A stretch of DNA of 64,000 nt from Paenibacillus koleovorans NBRC 103111 (GCF_004000845.1 NZ_BIMA01000012.1:35495-99494); one strand, 5' to 3'. Shown: positions 1 to 8,621, counted from the first letter of the stretch. Notes: generated from the letters alone by a model not told the origin. Numbers and translations: made by a program.

Positions 1-9
1 GTCTCAAGC

Positions 10-399
10 GTGCCGACGGAGGAAGAGTACCATATGATCCGTGATTACGTACTCTTGCCTCATATGCTGACGATGGTACAGAAAGGCGTAGACGAGCTTC
101 AGGGCTCAACTGGTGTCCTCAAGAAGTTGCACCTCGTTACTAGTAAACTGGTCATGGATCGCATAAGTAAGGATATCTATGACCTAAGACGGGAAATGAG
201 CCGCAGGAACATCAAGGTGCTCCAGGATGATCAGGTCGATCTGGTGGTGTATTACAAATATATTTGCCGTGGTTACGAAAATAAAATGGGCTTTGTTCGA
301 GAAGTGATGAGAGCCGAGATAAGCAAAAGGTTCACCGCCTATATCCAAGGCATTATTGAGCAATTGAAGGTCACGAAGGAGACGCGGAAAGCAAAATAG
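10..399 (+). CDS. Conserved unknown protein, possibly truncated at the window edge
   Basis: 129 codons read from a GTG at 10. The frame is open to the window edge, so the true start may lie outside. A GGAGGAAG sequence at 19-26 sits 7 nt before an ATG at 34, but it also encodes a run of glutamates, so it cannot decide the start. The product is soluble and charged with no signal peptide or membrane segment. From memory it resembles an unnamed Paenibacillus family with an EEEY...RDY...LP amino end and a CRGY motif in the second half. Function is unknown; small phage-like genes follow it. Confidence 0.6.
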   Translation: MPTEEEYHMIRDYVLLPHMLTMVQKGVDELQGSTGVLKKLHLVTSKLVMDRISKDIYDLRREMSRRNIKVLQDDQVDLVVYYKYICRGYENKMGFVREVMRAEISKRFTAYIQGIIEQLKVTKETRKAK

Positions 400-497
400 G
401 CTCGATTGCCTGGATACCTGATTCGCCAAAACCTCTTAAGATTCTTCGAAGGATTCGACAAGCAGCTCCGTCGAAAGTGTTTGGAGAGGTGAAAGGG

Positions 498-716
498 ATG
501 CTACGGGAAGGGTACGAATGCAAACTCAAAGTTATATTGGCTGAAACCGGTATTCGCCAGAAAGCTCTATGCGAACCGACAGGATTGAAGCCGCCGGCTA
601 TTAGTGCGATCGTGAACGGAGATTCGGATCCACACGTAACAACAGCGCTAATAATTGCCGAAATCGTCGGCAGGCCAATTCAAGAAATTTGGTTAAAACA
701 AATTAATTCGAAATAA
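498..716 (+). CDS. Small XRE-like helix-turn-helix protein
   Basis: 72 aa from ATG 498, which has GGAGAGG at 483-489 with good spacing; a GTG at 477 would add seven residues but lacks a site. The segment RQKALCEPTGLKPPAISAIVNG has the helix-turn-helix layout of Cro/CI-type repressors (ALxxxTGLxxxAISxIxNG), and PIQEIW ends in the usual way for such single-domain proteins. It probably binds DNA as a small regulator. A second XRE-like gene lies at 1429-1668 on the opposite strand, as in phage or integrative-element control regions. Target genes are not visible. Confidence 0.75.
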   Translation: MLREGYECKLKVILAETGIRQKALCEPTGLKPPAISAIVNGDSDPHVTTALIIAEIVGRPIQEIWLKQINSK

Positions 717-777
717 ATGAACTATTTTCCGGTTATCCTCATACACTGTACTATCAACCGATAAGGAGATGGTGCAG

Positions 778-951
778 ATGCAAGACCGTCAAACCGTTTA
801 CCGCATCCGCTACACGCTGGACGGACGTCCCAAGGCCGTGTACGCCACGCAGGAGCGGGTGAGCGACCCGAGGAGGCAAACCCTTGCCGCGTGGTACGTC
901 GTCGTGCTTGGCGCTCTGGCGTGCGTAGGGTGGTGGCTGTTGTGGATCTGA
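778..951 (+). CDS. Small single-pass membrane protein
   Basis: 57 aa from ATG 778, which has AAGGAG at 763-768 nine bases upstream; ATG 769 abuts that site and is less likely. Residues 1-33 are hydrophilic and basic, and the last 20 residues form one hydrophobic helix ending in WWLLWI. It could be a phage- or element-borne membrane peptide. The end overlaps the next gene by 10 bp, suggesting translational coupling. No function can be assigned. Confidence 0.55.
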   Translation: MQDRQTVYRIRYTLDGRPKAVYATQERVSDPRRQTLAAWYVVVLGALACVGWWLLWI

Positions 952-1205
952 GCGACAGCCCGATTATCAACCGCCTCGCCCAGCTTCGTGTCGCTCAAAA
1001 GGCGCGTGGGCTTGATCCGGTCCAGCTGCAGGAGCTTAAACTGTGTTTGGACTGGATCGTCAACTATTGCTGGCGGCAGGCGATGCTCAAGAACTTGTCG
1101 CTCATGGCTTCGATGACTAATGACGCAGATTGGCTGCATGAGATTTGCCGCGACATGGACAATCTCGGAACGACAAAAAAGCCGGGCCACATGGGCACCG
1201 ACTAA
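942..1205 (+). CDS. Small unknown protein, DUF7667-like
   Basis: 87 aa from GTG 942, chosen because AGGGTGG at 927-933 gives 8-nt spacing; the frame is open to ATG 891, which has no site. Key residues include LKLCLDWIVNYCW, then LSLMASMTNDADWLHEIC. This pattern (L.HCLD, LSLLASM, W.HEIC) resembles short Paenibacillus proteins I recall under DUF7667, often found in phage-like regions; the name is from memory. The start overlaps the upstream membrane-protein gene. Function unknown. Confidence 0.6.
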   Translation: MDLSDSPIINRLAQLRVAQKARGLDPVQLQELKLCLDWIVNYCWRQAMLKNLSLMASMTNDADWLHEICRDMDNLGTTKKPGHMGTD

Positions 1206-1428
1206 GGAGAATAGCTCCATATTGTATGTTTAAAAATAGAAAATAATACTAATTTCATATTGATTATGGGAAGTTATGGTCTTATCATGATCTTACACAC
1301 CATGTCATATCTACCAAAATTCCGACAATATATTGTTAGAGAGAGGTGGTTTATAGAGGAAAGACACGAGAACCTATAGGTTCCGATATCTTGCAGGAGT
1401 GCGGAAGTAATCCGCGCCTGCTTCTTCT

Positions 1429-1668
1429 CTAATCTTCGATCCAGTCATTAAGCTGATCCATCCCAACATTCAATATCATCGCGAATGTGTATAGAGCTTC
1501 CGGTGACATTTCCTTCTCATCTCGGCAGAAGTAAGATATCATACGCGGCGACCATCCACGATCAGGTTTCTCCTCAGTCCAACCTGATCGACGTGATAGT
1601 TCAGCTTGACTCATTTTTCGTTTACTAAGCCAAAATTGAAGCAGGCTCCTCCCTTGGGAGTAAGCCAC
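1429..1668 (-). CDS. XRE-family helix-turn-helix regulator
   Basis: 79 aa from a GTG at 1668 preceded by AAAGGAG (1677-1683 on the minus strand). The N-terminal half carries a recognisable XRE helix-turn-helix: KRKMSQAELSRRSGW, then PRMISYF, then ALYTFAMILNV as the closing helix. The loop between the helices is longer than usual (TEEKPDRGWS). It is likely a DNA-binding repressor. The divergent unknown gene at 1736 starts 67 bp away, so the two probably share a control region. Confidence 0.75.
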   Translation of the reverse strand: MAYSQGRSLLQFWLSKRKMSQAELSRRSGWTEEKPDRGWSPRMISYFCRDEKEMSPEALYTFAMILNVGMDQLNDWIED

Positions 1669-1735
1669 GTCAAATCTCCTTTAAATAAATGATGCAATGA
1701 GGCTGTTTTCTCCATTATACACAAAGGATGGGGTA

Positions 1736-2011
1736 ATGATAATGGATATCATAAAATGGCTAGAACCTTCAATTAATAGTAGCGTCGATGACGTCACTGC
1801 TCTTTGCGACAAAGAAAGAGAAGAAGTCGACAAGGAGTTTAGGGAATTGTGCAATCTAGTTGTTTGCAGATATCCCGATGTAGCGGGTGATATGATTGAA
1901 CTAAGCGATTTATATTTCGATAGGCGCGGCATCGTCAGTAAATCATACAGATCGGGTTTCTTTGACGGACTTACGATCTCAAATATTAATACGCCGAAAA
2001 GGACAGACTGA
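1736..2011 (+). CDS. Small unknown acidic protein, phage-like context
   Basis: 91 aa from ATG 1736, with AAAGGATGGGG 1723-1733 just upstream; the frame extends to 1697 without another plausible site. It is soluble and helical, with a central EREEVDKEFRELC segment and a carboxy end SYRSGFFDGL resembling the YxxGFxDG motif common in small phage proteins. No catalytic motif is visible. It lies divergent to an XRE regulator and is closed by a strong terminator. Confidence 0.55.
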   Translation: MIMDIIKWLEPSINSSVDDVTALCDKEREEVDKEFRELCNLVVCRYPDVAGDMIELSDLYFDRRGIVSKSYRSGFFDGLTISNINTPKRTD

Positions 2012-2060
2012 AACAAGAAACCAAGCAGACGATTATACGTAGCTTGGTTTCTTGTTTTCC
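2011..2060 (+). terminator. Strong rho-independent terminator
   Basis: A perfect 16-bp inverted repeat (AAACAAGAAACCAAGC at 2011-2026, its complement at 2042-2057) begins at the stop codon of the upstream small gene. The stem is AT-rich at its base and ends in TTTTCC. Confidence 0.85.
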
Positions 2061-2158
2061 CCACACATTACCCACATTCAATGTGAACTATGATAAACTA
2101 AAGCGAACGGATAATTTGAAAAAATCCTTAATTTATAAGGGAAAGGGGACTACGTTGA

Positions 2159-2476
2159 ATGGGCATGAACTTAGAATTCAATTCCGTTTGCAAATTCAAA
2201 TCGGACCAGGAGCTGTACGAATTGCTGGAATACGGCCGGGGCAAAATGATGAAAAGCGGCTTCCGCGTGTTCCCGACGGGGCAGAAGGTCATCGCCTACA
2301 CCCCGCAGAACAAGGCGATTGCTATCGTCAAGATCGTAGCCTCGATTGCGGAGATCAATTTCCAAGGCGAAGAAGTGACGCAGGTGGAGATGGTGCTTAT
2401 CCGTCGGTTGACCGACGAAGAAGCGAGAGTGCAGACCGAGCTGGCGCAGGAAATGTTTTTCGGCGAGCAGCAGTAA
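2159..2476 (+). CDS. Conserved unknown protein of Paenibacillaceae
   Basis: 105 aa from ATG 2159 with GAAAGGGGA about 10 nt upstream; a second ATG at 2165 is possible. The protein is soluble, with a central beta-rich stretch (FRVFPTGQKVIAYTP, AIAIVKIVASIAEI) and a helical acidic tail (RRLTDEEARVQTELAQEMFF). No domain name is recalled. It stands alone between two terminators, so it is probably monocistronic. GC content rises from here relative to the first 2 kb. Confidence 0.65.
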   Translation: MGMNLEFNSVCKFKSDQELYELLEYGRGKMMKSGFRVFPTGQKVIAYTPQNKAIAIVKIVASIAEINFQGEEVTQVEMVLIRRLTDEEARVQTELAQEMFFGEQQ

Positions 2477-2506
2477 ACCAAAGATCATTACCGGCTATGA
2501 AGACGA

Positions 2507-2540
2507 ATCACCTGCCCGAACGGACAGGTGATTTTTTTTC
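2507..2540 (+). terminator. Rho-independent terminator
   Basis: ATCACCTG at 2507-2514 pairs with CAGGTGAT at 2525-2532, followed by eight T residues. It closes the gene at 2159-2476 and lies just before the convergent acetyltransferase gene. Confidence 0.9.
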
Positions 2541-2560
2541 GTGCGAAAGATGATGGCGGA

Positions 2561-3784
2561 CTAGAACAAATCCATGATATAGGGTAGTCGGCTCGATCGG
2601 GCTTCGTTCAAGCGGTCAACGGTCTCCGGCCGGCCCTGCAGCCTTCCCAGCTCGTACATGCGGGTCGGGGACTGGCAACCGATCAGGATCGTGGACAAGG
2701 TTTGGATATCGCAATGAAGAGACTCGCTGTCCGAGTCCGGCCCAGCAGTCGAACCTGCTGGAGCATTGGGCTGAATTCGAATCACATGCGCCTTCTCTTC
2801 AGCACTCAACTGCACCTGGAAGATGCCTTCGTTCCAAGGAGCGTACCGATCCGAGATATGGAAGACGAACTGCTCCGCCTTGCCGGATGCTTTCCACGGA
2901 TATTCCCTTAAGAAGCGTTCCGCATCCACAATGCGAAACATGAAGTTCGTCCTCACGGTCCGTTCACCGGTCTGGTCTGGAAACCGGAAGAAAAGCGGAC
3001 TGTCCGCAGGCGCCTTGAACTCGACTCCGTGGATAGTGGAATCATGATGGCGAATAAACTGCCACAAGCCTCTCTCCGCTTCCTCGTCCAGCGTTACCAG
3101 TTCATGAATCTGCATCCACTTGTCCTTGAAGCTGTATAACATATATCCGCGCGGGCCGTTCCCGTATGCACTTTCATACAGGGCTATGGTGCCGGGCGTG
3201 CGCTTTAGCAAATGATGGCGGACCCAGCTTTCGTCGCGGATCAGAATTCCGTTATATCGTTTGGCGTAAGCATCGTAAACCTCTAGCATAGCTTGAAGGC
3301 CATCCGTGTCAGCCTTTTCGCCGGTATAAACTCTTCTCACTCGCCCCCCGGCCTCCGGCAGCTTCGGAAGAGCGGCTGTCTCCATACAGCACACTTGCAT
3401 TTCAGAGAAATAGTCCCATCCATATTTCCGATAGAACGAGCTCAAGAAAGGATTCAGCAGCGACACCGTCTGGCCTGCTTCCTTCATTACCAAGAGCGCA
3501 TGCTCCAATAACCGGCCCACCATGCCCTGTCTGCGGTACTCCGGATAATTCGCCACTTGTGCGATTCCGCCCATCGGGAAAGGGCGGCCTTCGATATAGA
3601 CTTGCAGCGGGAGTACGGTCAGCACGGCTGCCAGGTTGCTCTCCACATAGTAGCCCCATACCTGCTCACGCTTGAACTTGACGCTTCGATCCCGGTACTG
3701 ATCGTTCGTGAAGGTGACGGTGAAGGCCGTCTGCACCAGATCCAAATAAGCATCCAGCTCGTCCGGGGTTAATGGTCTGATCAT
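2561..3784 (-). CDS. Eis-family GNAT N-acetyltransferase
   Basis: 407 aa from ATG 3784, preceded by AGGTGGGA; a GTG at 3799 lies inside that site. The layout matches the Eis (enhanced intracellular survival) family. An N-terminal GNAT domain carries VANYPEYRRQGMVGRLLEHAL, an acetyl-CoA-binding RxxGxxxxL motif; a second GNAT-like domain follows, then an SCP2-like C-terminal domain. The chain ends in phenylalanine, whose carboxylate acts as catalytic base in Eis enzymes. Members acetylate amines on aminoglycosides, polyamines or proteins; the substrate here is unknown. It lies 23 bp after the sugar permease gene, so it is probably the last gene of that operon. Confidence 0.85.
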   Translation of the reverse strand: MIRPLTPDELDAYLDLVQTAFTVTFTNDQYRDRSVKFKREQVWGYYVESNLAAVLTVLPLQVYIEGRPFPMGGIAQVANYPEYRRQGMVGRLLEHALLVMKEAGQTVSLLNPFLSSFYRKYGWDYFSEMQVCCMETAALPKLPEAGGRVRRVYTGEKADTDGLQAMLEVYDAYAKRYNGILIRDESWVRHHLLKRTPGTIALYESAYGNGPRGYMLYSFKDKWMQIHELVTLDEEAERGLWQFIRHHDSTIHGVEFKAPADSPLFFRFPDQTGERTVRTNFMFRIVDAERFLREYPWKASGKAEQFVFHISDRYAPWNEGIFQVQLSAEEKAHVIRIQPNAPAGSTAGPDSDSESLHCDIQTLSTILIGCQSPTRMYELGRLQGRPETVDRLNEARSSRLPYIMDLF

Positions 3785-3807
3785 TGGATGTTGTCCCACC
3801 TATCTGT

Positions 3808-4686
3808 CTATTCTTTAACCGAACCGATCATTACGCCTTTTACAAAATGCTTCTGCATAAACGGATAGACCAAAAGGATCGGTACGACCGCCACGATAAT
3901 CATGGCGTACTTCAATTGCACGATGTACATGGATGCATCGGCATCCAGCACTCCCTGCAGCATTTCGTTGGAGCCGCGGACGACGATCTTCATCAGATAC
4001 AGGGACAACGGCTGCAGCTTGGCGTCCGGCAAGTAGAGCAAAGCCGGGAAATAGCTGTTCCAATGGGACACCGCGTAGAACAGGCCGAGTACCGCCACGA
4101 TTGGCTTGGACAACGGAAGCACGATACGGAATAATACCAGCAAATCGTTTGCGCCATCCATCTTGGCCGACTCGAACAGCTCCTCCGGAATTCCCTGAAG
4201 GAATGTACGCGCCACTATGATCAGAAAGGCGCTCGCCGCCGTTGGCAGCAGAATCGCCCAAGGGGTGTTGTAAAGTCCCAACTCCTTGATCAATATGAAG
4301 TTCGGGATCAGGCCGCCGCTGAAGAACATCGTAAGCACGATCATCATCATGATCGGCTTGCGCATGCCAAAGCTCCTTCTCGCTAACGGATAGGCGGCAG
4401 TAAGCGTAAGCGCTATATTGATTAGCGTTCCGGCACCTGTGTAGTACAGGGTATTCGCATAAGATCGCAGCACGTCAGGATTCTCGAAGACCCGCCGATA
4501 AGCTTCCAGTGAAAAACCTCTGGGCCACAGCCATACGGATTGGTCGATAGCGTGGATCGGATTGCTGATCGACATGCTGGCGACATAGACAAACGGATAG
4601 CAGGTTATCGCAATCACCATCCACATGATGGCGTACAGCACAAGATCCGCTACCCTCTCGCCCGGAGATCGGCGATATTGCAACAT
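3808..4686 (-). CDS. Carbohydrate ABC transporter permease, LplC/YtcP-like
   Basis: 292 aa with six predicted membrane helices. The cytoplasmic EAA loop reads ELFESAKMDGANDLLVLFRIVLPLSKP, the coupling motif that docks on the ATPase. The first helix (MWMVIAITCYPFVYVASMS) and the ending FVKGVMIGSVKE are typical of CUT1 permeases of the LplC/YtcP group, which take up oligosaccharides. It follows the partner permease by 13 bp. No ATPase gene is present, so a shared MsmX-type ATPase is likely (inference from the family). Confidence 0.93.
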   Translation of the reverse strand: MLQYRRSPGERVADLVLYAIMWMVIAITCYPFVYVASMSISNPIHAIDQSVWLWPRGFSLEAYRRVFENPDVLRSYANTLYYTGAGTLINIALTLTAAYPLARRSFGMRKPIMMMIVLTMFFSGGLIPNFILIKELGLYNTPWAILLPTAASAFLIIVARTFLQGIPEELFESAKMDGANDLLVLFRIVLPLSKPIVAVLGLFYAVSHWNSYFPALLYLPDAKLQPLSLYLMKIVVRGSNEMLQGVLDADASMYIVQLKYAMIIVAVVPILLVYPFMQKHFVKGVMIGSVKE

Positions 4687-4699
4687 GGCGGTCCCTCCA

Positions 4700-5593
4700 T
4701 TACCACAAGGAAGAGTCGGTAACCTTGCGGCTAATTGTGTTGGCGGCTAACAGCAGTACGAGATTGATCAGGTTGTTGAACAGGCCGACGGCAGCCGCGA
4801 AGCTGAATTCGGCGTTAATGATGCCTTTCCGGTATACATAGGTGGAGATGATGTCAGCTGTTTCGTAGGTGGTCGGATTGTACAGCAGGATCACTTTCTC
4901 GAAACCAACATCCATCAATTGGCCCACATTGAGAATCAAGAGAATAATGATGGTCGGCATCAGGGCGGGCAGCGTGATATAAAGTATCTTGTGCAGCCGC
5001 CGCGCTCCGTCCATCTCAGCGGCTTCGTACAGCTGCGGGTTGATGCCCGCAATGGCCGCCAAGTAGATGATCGAGCCCCAGCCGAACGACTGCCATACGC
5101 CGGAGGAGACATAGATCGTCCGAAACCAATCCGGCTCATTGAGGAAAATGATGGGCTCGAAGCCTAGCACGCGAACCAGCATGTTGACGATCCCGTTCTC
5201 CGAAGTGAAGTTAACGATCATGCCCGCCGTCACCACAATAGAGATGAAGTGAGGCAGGTAGCTGACCGTCTGGACTACCTTCTTGAACAGCTTCTCCCGC
5301 AGCTCGTTCAGCAGCAGGGCGAATAAGATTGGAGCGGGAAACCCCCAGAGCAGCGAGTACAGGCTTAGAAGAAAAGTATTGCGAAGCAGTCTCCAGAAGT
5401 AAATGGAGTGAAAAAACTGATCGAAATATTGAAAGCCTACCCAAGGGCTGCCCCAGATGCCTTTCAACGGTTGAAATTTCTTGAACGCGATGATGACGCC
5501 GTACATGGGCACATAATGAAAAAGAATAAAGTACAGAACAGTCGGCAGGATAATGAGCAGTAAATATCGGTCCCGCTTGAGAGCTTTGAGCAA
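4700..5593 (-). CDS. Carbohydrate ABC transporter permease, LplB-like
   Basis: 297 aa from a TTG at 5593, chosen for the GGGAGGGAG site just upstream. The frame is open to 5659, but that extension would run through a hairpin between this gene and the upstream lipoprotein gene. Six membrane helices begin with RYLLLIILPTVLYFILFHYVPMYGV, the hallmark of LplB/YtcP-partner permeases. The EAA loop is QLYEAAEMDGARRLHKILYITLPAL. It forms the membrane channel with the 3808-4686 product and is fed by the lipoprotein at 5675-7288. Confidence 0.92.
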   Translation of the reverse strand: MLKALKRDRYLLLIILPTVLYFILFHYVPMYGVIIAFKKFQPLKGIWGSPWVGFQYFDQFFHSIYFWRLLRNTFLLSLYSLLWGFPAPILFALLLNELREKLFKKVVQTVSYLPHFISIVVTAGMIVNFTSENGIVNMLVRVLGFEPIIFLNEPDWFRTIYVSSGVWQSFGWGSIIYLAAIAGINPQLYEAAEMDGARRLHKILYITLPALMPTIIILLILNVGQLMDVGFEKVILLYNPTTYETADIISTYVYRKGIINAEFSFAAAVGLFNNLINLVLLLAANTISRKVTDSSLW

Positions 5594-5625
5594 TGTGACG
5601 ACTCCCTCCCGCGTTCGGAAATGAA

Positions 5626-5666
5626 GGGAACGGCAGCCGCCGGTCATGGGGGCGGACACCGTTCCC
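5626..5666 (-). other. Intercistronic hairpin between binding-protein and permease genes
   Basis: GGGAACGG at 5626-5633 pairs with CCGTTCCC at 5659-5666, with a further inner GCCGCC/GGCGG pairing. There is no T tract, so it is more likely an mRNA-stabilising or attenuating hairpin than a full terminator. It would allow more binding protein than permease to be made, a common arrangement for these transporters. Confidence 0.6.
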
Positions 5667-5674
5667 GATACGCT

Positions 5675-7288
5675 TTATTTTTGCTTGAATCGGTCGTACT
5701 GCTTCTGTTTCACGGCAATAATCTGATCGATGCCCATCGATTTGAGCGTTGATTTGAATTTATCCCAATTGATAGGCTCCTGACCGGTAATGAACTTGGC
5801 CATCATTTCGTCTACATAGGTGTTGATGTCGGTCTGGAGCGAACCAATCTGCTCCATCTCGCTTATAGACGGCATGGCGAACGGGTTAGCATCAGTCAGA
5901 TAGGGCTCCACTTTTTTGGCTAGATCGGCTACCGGCGACACCTTGATCTGAGCCTGCGGCAGCTTGGAGGTGAAGCCTTTGTCATTTGTCAGCCATACCG
6001 TTGTCGGCATAGCCCCAATGCTGCGGAGCGCAATATCCAAACTCAGGCCGTCCGGATTTTTGGTTACCCAATCGCTCAGAGCCGGCTCGCCGTTTACGAT
6101 GCTGTAGCTCTTGCCCTCGATGCCGAAGGAGAGGATCCGATTGCCTTCCTCGCTGGCATAAATGTAGTCCAGCCACTGGATCGCCACCTCGGGATTTTTC
6201 GAGTCCTTGGAGATGCCGTGCCAGCCGTCGAACGGTCCGTAGCGTTCGTAATTGCCCTTGTATCCCGGCCCGCTCGGCGGCAGCGTCATCGTCCAATTGA
6301 CGGAGGCAAGACCAGCCTCTTTCTGAAGCGAATTGTAGCGGTTGACGTTGTTCAGCGATCGGATGGAAGCACCGGCTATATTTTTGGTGACTTTGGCCAG
6401 TATATCGTTCCGCGTGTCCGTCATGAACGACTTATTGATCAGCCCTTCCGCATACAGCTTGTTCAGCCAAGTGACCAGCTGCTTCATACGATCGTCCAGA
6501 AATTCATATTGCACCTTGCCCTTATCGTCCGGGAAAAAACCAGCGCTGAAAAATAAATGGAGTCCCAGCGCACTGCCGAAGGGATACAGGCCGCGCAAGG
6601 TGAAGTTGGGCAGGAACACCTCATCCTTGATCCCGTTGCCGTTCGCATCTTTTTCCTGGAACGTCTTTAGTGCAATGTACCAGTCGTCCAGCGTCTTCGG
6701 CTCCGACAAGCCGTATTTGTCCAGCCAATCCTTGCGAATGAACAAGCCGTACGGGTCGGTCTGGGCATACCCCTTAACGATGTTTGGCAGCGCATACATT
6801 TTGCCGTCCGACGATTTCATCAAACTATGCAAGTCCGGGTTTTCCTTGAGAAATTTCTCGATGTTAGGAGCGTATTTTTTGATGAGATCGTCGAGCGGCA
6901 TGAGCAGGCCGTTCCCCGCCAGTTTCACGGGATCGGGATCAGGCAAGCTGAAAATATCGGGCAAATCCGAAGCGGCGGCCAGCTTGACTTGGATCGCTTG
7001 TTTGTATTGGTCCGCAACGGCTACTTCCCATTTGATCTTCACTCCGGTCCGTTTCTCGATTTCTTGCCATACCGGCAAATTCTGCGTGTAGCTGGCCGGC
7101 TCGTACAAGTTGTCGTACGTGGCGTACCTGAGGGTGACAGAGCCGTTTGGAATCGGCAGCATCGGTTTGTCGTTGGCCTGCTGTTTGTCCGTTCCTCCGG
7201 TATCCGTTCCAACCGAGGAGCAACCGGTTACAAGAGTTGTAAAGCTGATTGCTCCGCATAAGGCCCATACAGTCCATTTTTTTGGCAT
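5675..7288 (-). CDS. Extracellular solute-binding lipoprotein, sugar ABC transporter
   Basis: 537 aa with a lipoprotein signal peptide: basic MPKKW start, a hydrophobic stretch and lipobox LVTGC with Cys23. A GSV/GT-rich linker precedes a large family-1 binding domain (LplA-like; about 500 residues is usual). Recognisable segments include YGLFIRKDWLDKYGL and DANGNGIKDEVFL, a calcium-type DxNxNxIxDE loop frequent in this group. RBS AAAGGAGG lies about 13 nt before the ATG. It leads the operon with two permeases and the acetyltransferase, opposite a divergent AraC regulator. The ligand is probably an oligosaccharide. Confidence 0.93.
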   Translation of the reverse strand: MPKKWTVWALCGAISFTTLVTGCSSVGTDTGGTDKQQANDKPMLPIPNGSVTLRYATYDNLYEPASYTQNLPVWQEIEKRTGVKIKWEVAVADQYKQAIQVKLAAASDLPDIFSLPDPDPVKLAGNGLLMPLDDLIKKYAPNIEKFLKENPDLHSLMKSSDGKMYALPNIVKGYAQTDPYGLFIRKDWLDKYGLSEPKTLDDWYIALKTFQEKDANGNGIKDEVFLPNFTLRGLYPFGSALGLHLFFSAGFFPDDKGKVQYEFLDDRMKQLVTWLNKLYAEGLINKSFMTDTRNDILAKVTKNIAGASIRSLNNVNRYNSLQKEAGLASVNWTMTLPPSGPGYKGNYERYGPFDGWHGISKDSKNPEVAIQWLDYIYASEEGNRILSFGIEGKSYSIVNGEPALSDWVTKNPDGLSLDIALRSIGAMPTTVWLTNDKGFTSKLPQAQIKVSPVADLAKKVEPYLTDANPFAMPSISEMEQIGSLQTDINTYVDEMMAKFITGQEPINWDKFKSTLKSMGIDQIIAVKQKQYDRFKQK

Positions 7289-7456
7289 AGTTTGGAATTG
7301 ACCTCCTTTTATGGGTATGATTTGTGAGATTTACGTTCTTCTCGACTTTATGGTACTGTAGAGGAAAAAGGGTTTCTTATGATTCCTTGCTGATTTGTGA
7401 AGGCGTTTTATGATTTATTGCTATTCAGCCTCATGTAGGGAGGGCGGCGAAGCGGT

Positions 7457-8296
7457 TTGAAGAAAATGGATTTCGAATGGTTGTTCGATCATTTTTATAT
7501 TTCCAAGGTTAAGCTGCTCGGTCGCAAAAATATTCCCTGCCATCGACATGAAAGTTACGAGATGTATTATCTCTCTTCCGGCCAAAGGACATTCTATATC
7601 GGCGGCACGAACTACCATGTGAATCAAGGAGAGATCGTGTTGATCGATCGGCTGGAGATACACAAGGTGATGGATTTGGCCCGTACGCAACGGACCGGAT
7701 TTTTGTTATCGTTCGAGGAAGACTTTCTTGAGCCGATTTTCAACGAGCCACAGCGGAAAGAGCTGCTATCAGTCTTCAAGCACAAGGTGATTCGATTTAC
7801 GGAGGTAGAACGAGTCCGGCTGGAGCAGCAGTTGAACAAGCTGCATCGGGAGGCGTATGCCCGAGAGGATCAGTTCGGCACCTACGCCCGACTGCTTCTC
7901 GGAGAGCTCTTCATCATGCTGGGGCGCAGATGCCGACTGACTGAGGAAGCCGACCTGATCAAACATGAGCCGAAGAACAGAAAAATCGAGGAAGTCCTGG
8001 CATACATTCACGCTCACTATCGAGAGAAGCTTTCGCTCGAGCAACTGGCCCAGCTGTTTTTCATAAGCAAGTATCATTTGAGCAGAATGTTCAAGGAAGT
8101 GACCGGATTCACGTTTGTTGATTATGTGAGAAGCAGGCGGATTCTTGAGGCGCAGAGACTGATGGAGCTAGGCGGCCGCAGCATTACGGAGATTGCCGAG
8201 CAGGCCGGCTTCGACAGTCCGACCCATTTCAGCAGGGTGTTCAAAGAGTACACCGGCATTTCTCCACTGCAGTTTCGCAAACAGTTTCTTAAGTAA
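7457..8296 (+). CDS. AraC-family regulator with cupin sensor domain
   Basis: 279 aa from TTG 7457, with GTAGGGAGGG about 12 nt upstream; ATG 7466 is too far from the site. The N-terminal half is a cupin-like ligand domain (PCHRHESYEMYYLSSGQRTFYIGG). The C-terminal 100 residues form the double helix-turn-helix: LSLEQLAQLFFISKYHLSRMFKEVTG and RSITEIAEQAGFDSPTHFSRVFKEYTG, ending ISPLQFRK. It is divergent from the sugar transporter operon across 168 bp, so it most likely controls that operon in response to the transported sugar. Confidence 0.93.
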   Translation: MKKMDFEWLFDHFYISKVKLLGRKNIPCHRHESYEMYYLSSGQRTFYIGGTNYHVNQGEIVLIDRLEIHKVMDLARTQRTGFLLSFEEDFLEPIFNEPQRKELLSVFKHKVIRFTEVERVRLEQQLNKLHREAYAREDQFGTYARLLLGELFIMLGRRCRLTEEADLIKHEPKNRKIEEVLAYIHAHYREKLSLEQLAQLFFISKYHLSRMFKEVTGFTFVDYVRSRRILEAQRLMELGGRSITEIAEQAGFDSPTHFSRVFKEYTGISPLQFRKQFLK

Positions 8297-8333
8297 ACGC
8301 TGGATTGTACTCGTGCGGATTCTTTAGCGCTTC

Positions 8334-8363
8334 TTGCTATGTGCCGAGCCGATGGCGTATAAT
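8334..8363 (+). promoter_or_regulatory. Candidate sigma-A promoter for the T-box leader
   Basis: TTGCTA (8334-8339) and TATAAT (8358-8363) separated by 18 bp. Transcription would begin near 8370 and run into the T-box leader of serS. Confidence 0.65.
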
Positions 8364-8369
8364 CAAGCT

Positions 8370-8583
8370 AACAAATTCACATCGACAATGAGCCTATGAA
8401 GAGCATCCAACTCGGAGGCGTTTGCGTCCCGACCGGCCCTGCATGGTGCCGTCGACAAGCAAGCCGGATCCCGTCCCGTTACGGCGGAACCAAGCGGATC
8501 GATTCCCCGGAATCGGTCAAATTGGGTGGCACCGCGAGCGAATACAAGCGCCCCTCGTCCCAAACGATGAGGGCGCTTTTTGT
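8370..8583 (+). promoter_or_regulatory. T-box riboswitch leader of the seryl-tRNA synthetase gene
   Basis: The conserved T-box core GGGTGGCACCGCG lies at 8524-8536, followed by CTCGTCCC at 8554-8561, which completes the antiterminator. The competing terminator pairs 8546-8558 with 8564-8578 and ends in a T run. The TGGC bulge would pair with a tRNA 3' end GCCA, fitting the G73 discriminator of bacterial tRNA-Ser. T-box leaders read tRNA charging: uncharged tRNA stabilises the antiterminator and allows synthetase expression. The specifier codon in stem I was not assigned with certainty. Confidence 0.9.
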
Positions 8584-8621
8584 ATTTTTCCGGGTAACGG
8601 AGGAAGGGAGCGCGGGTTAAG

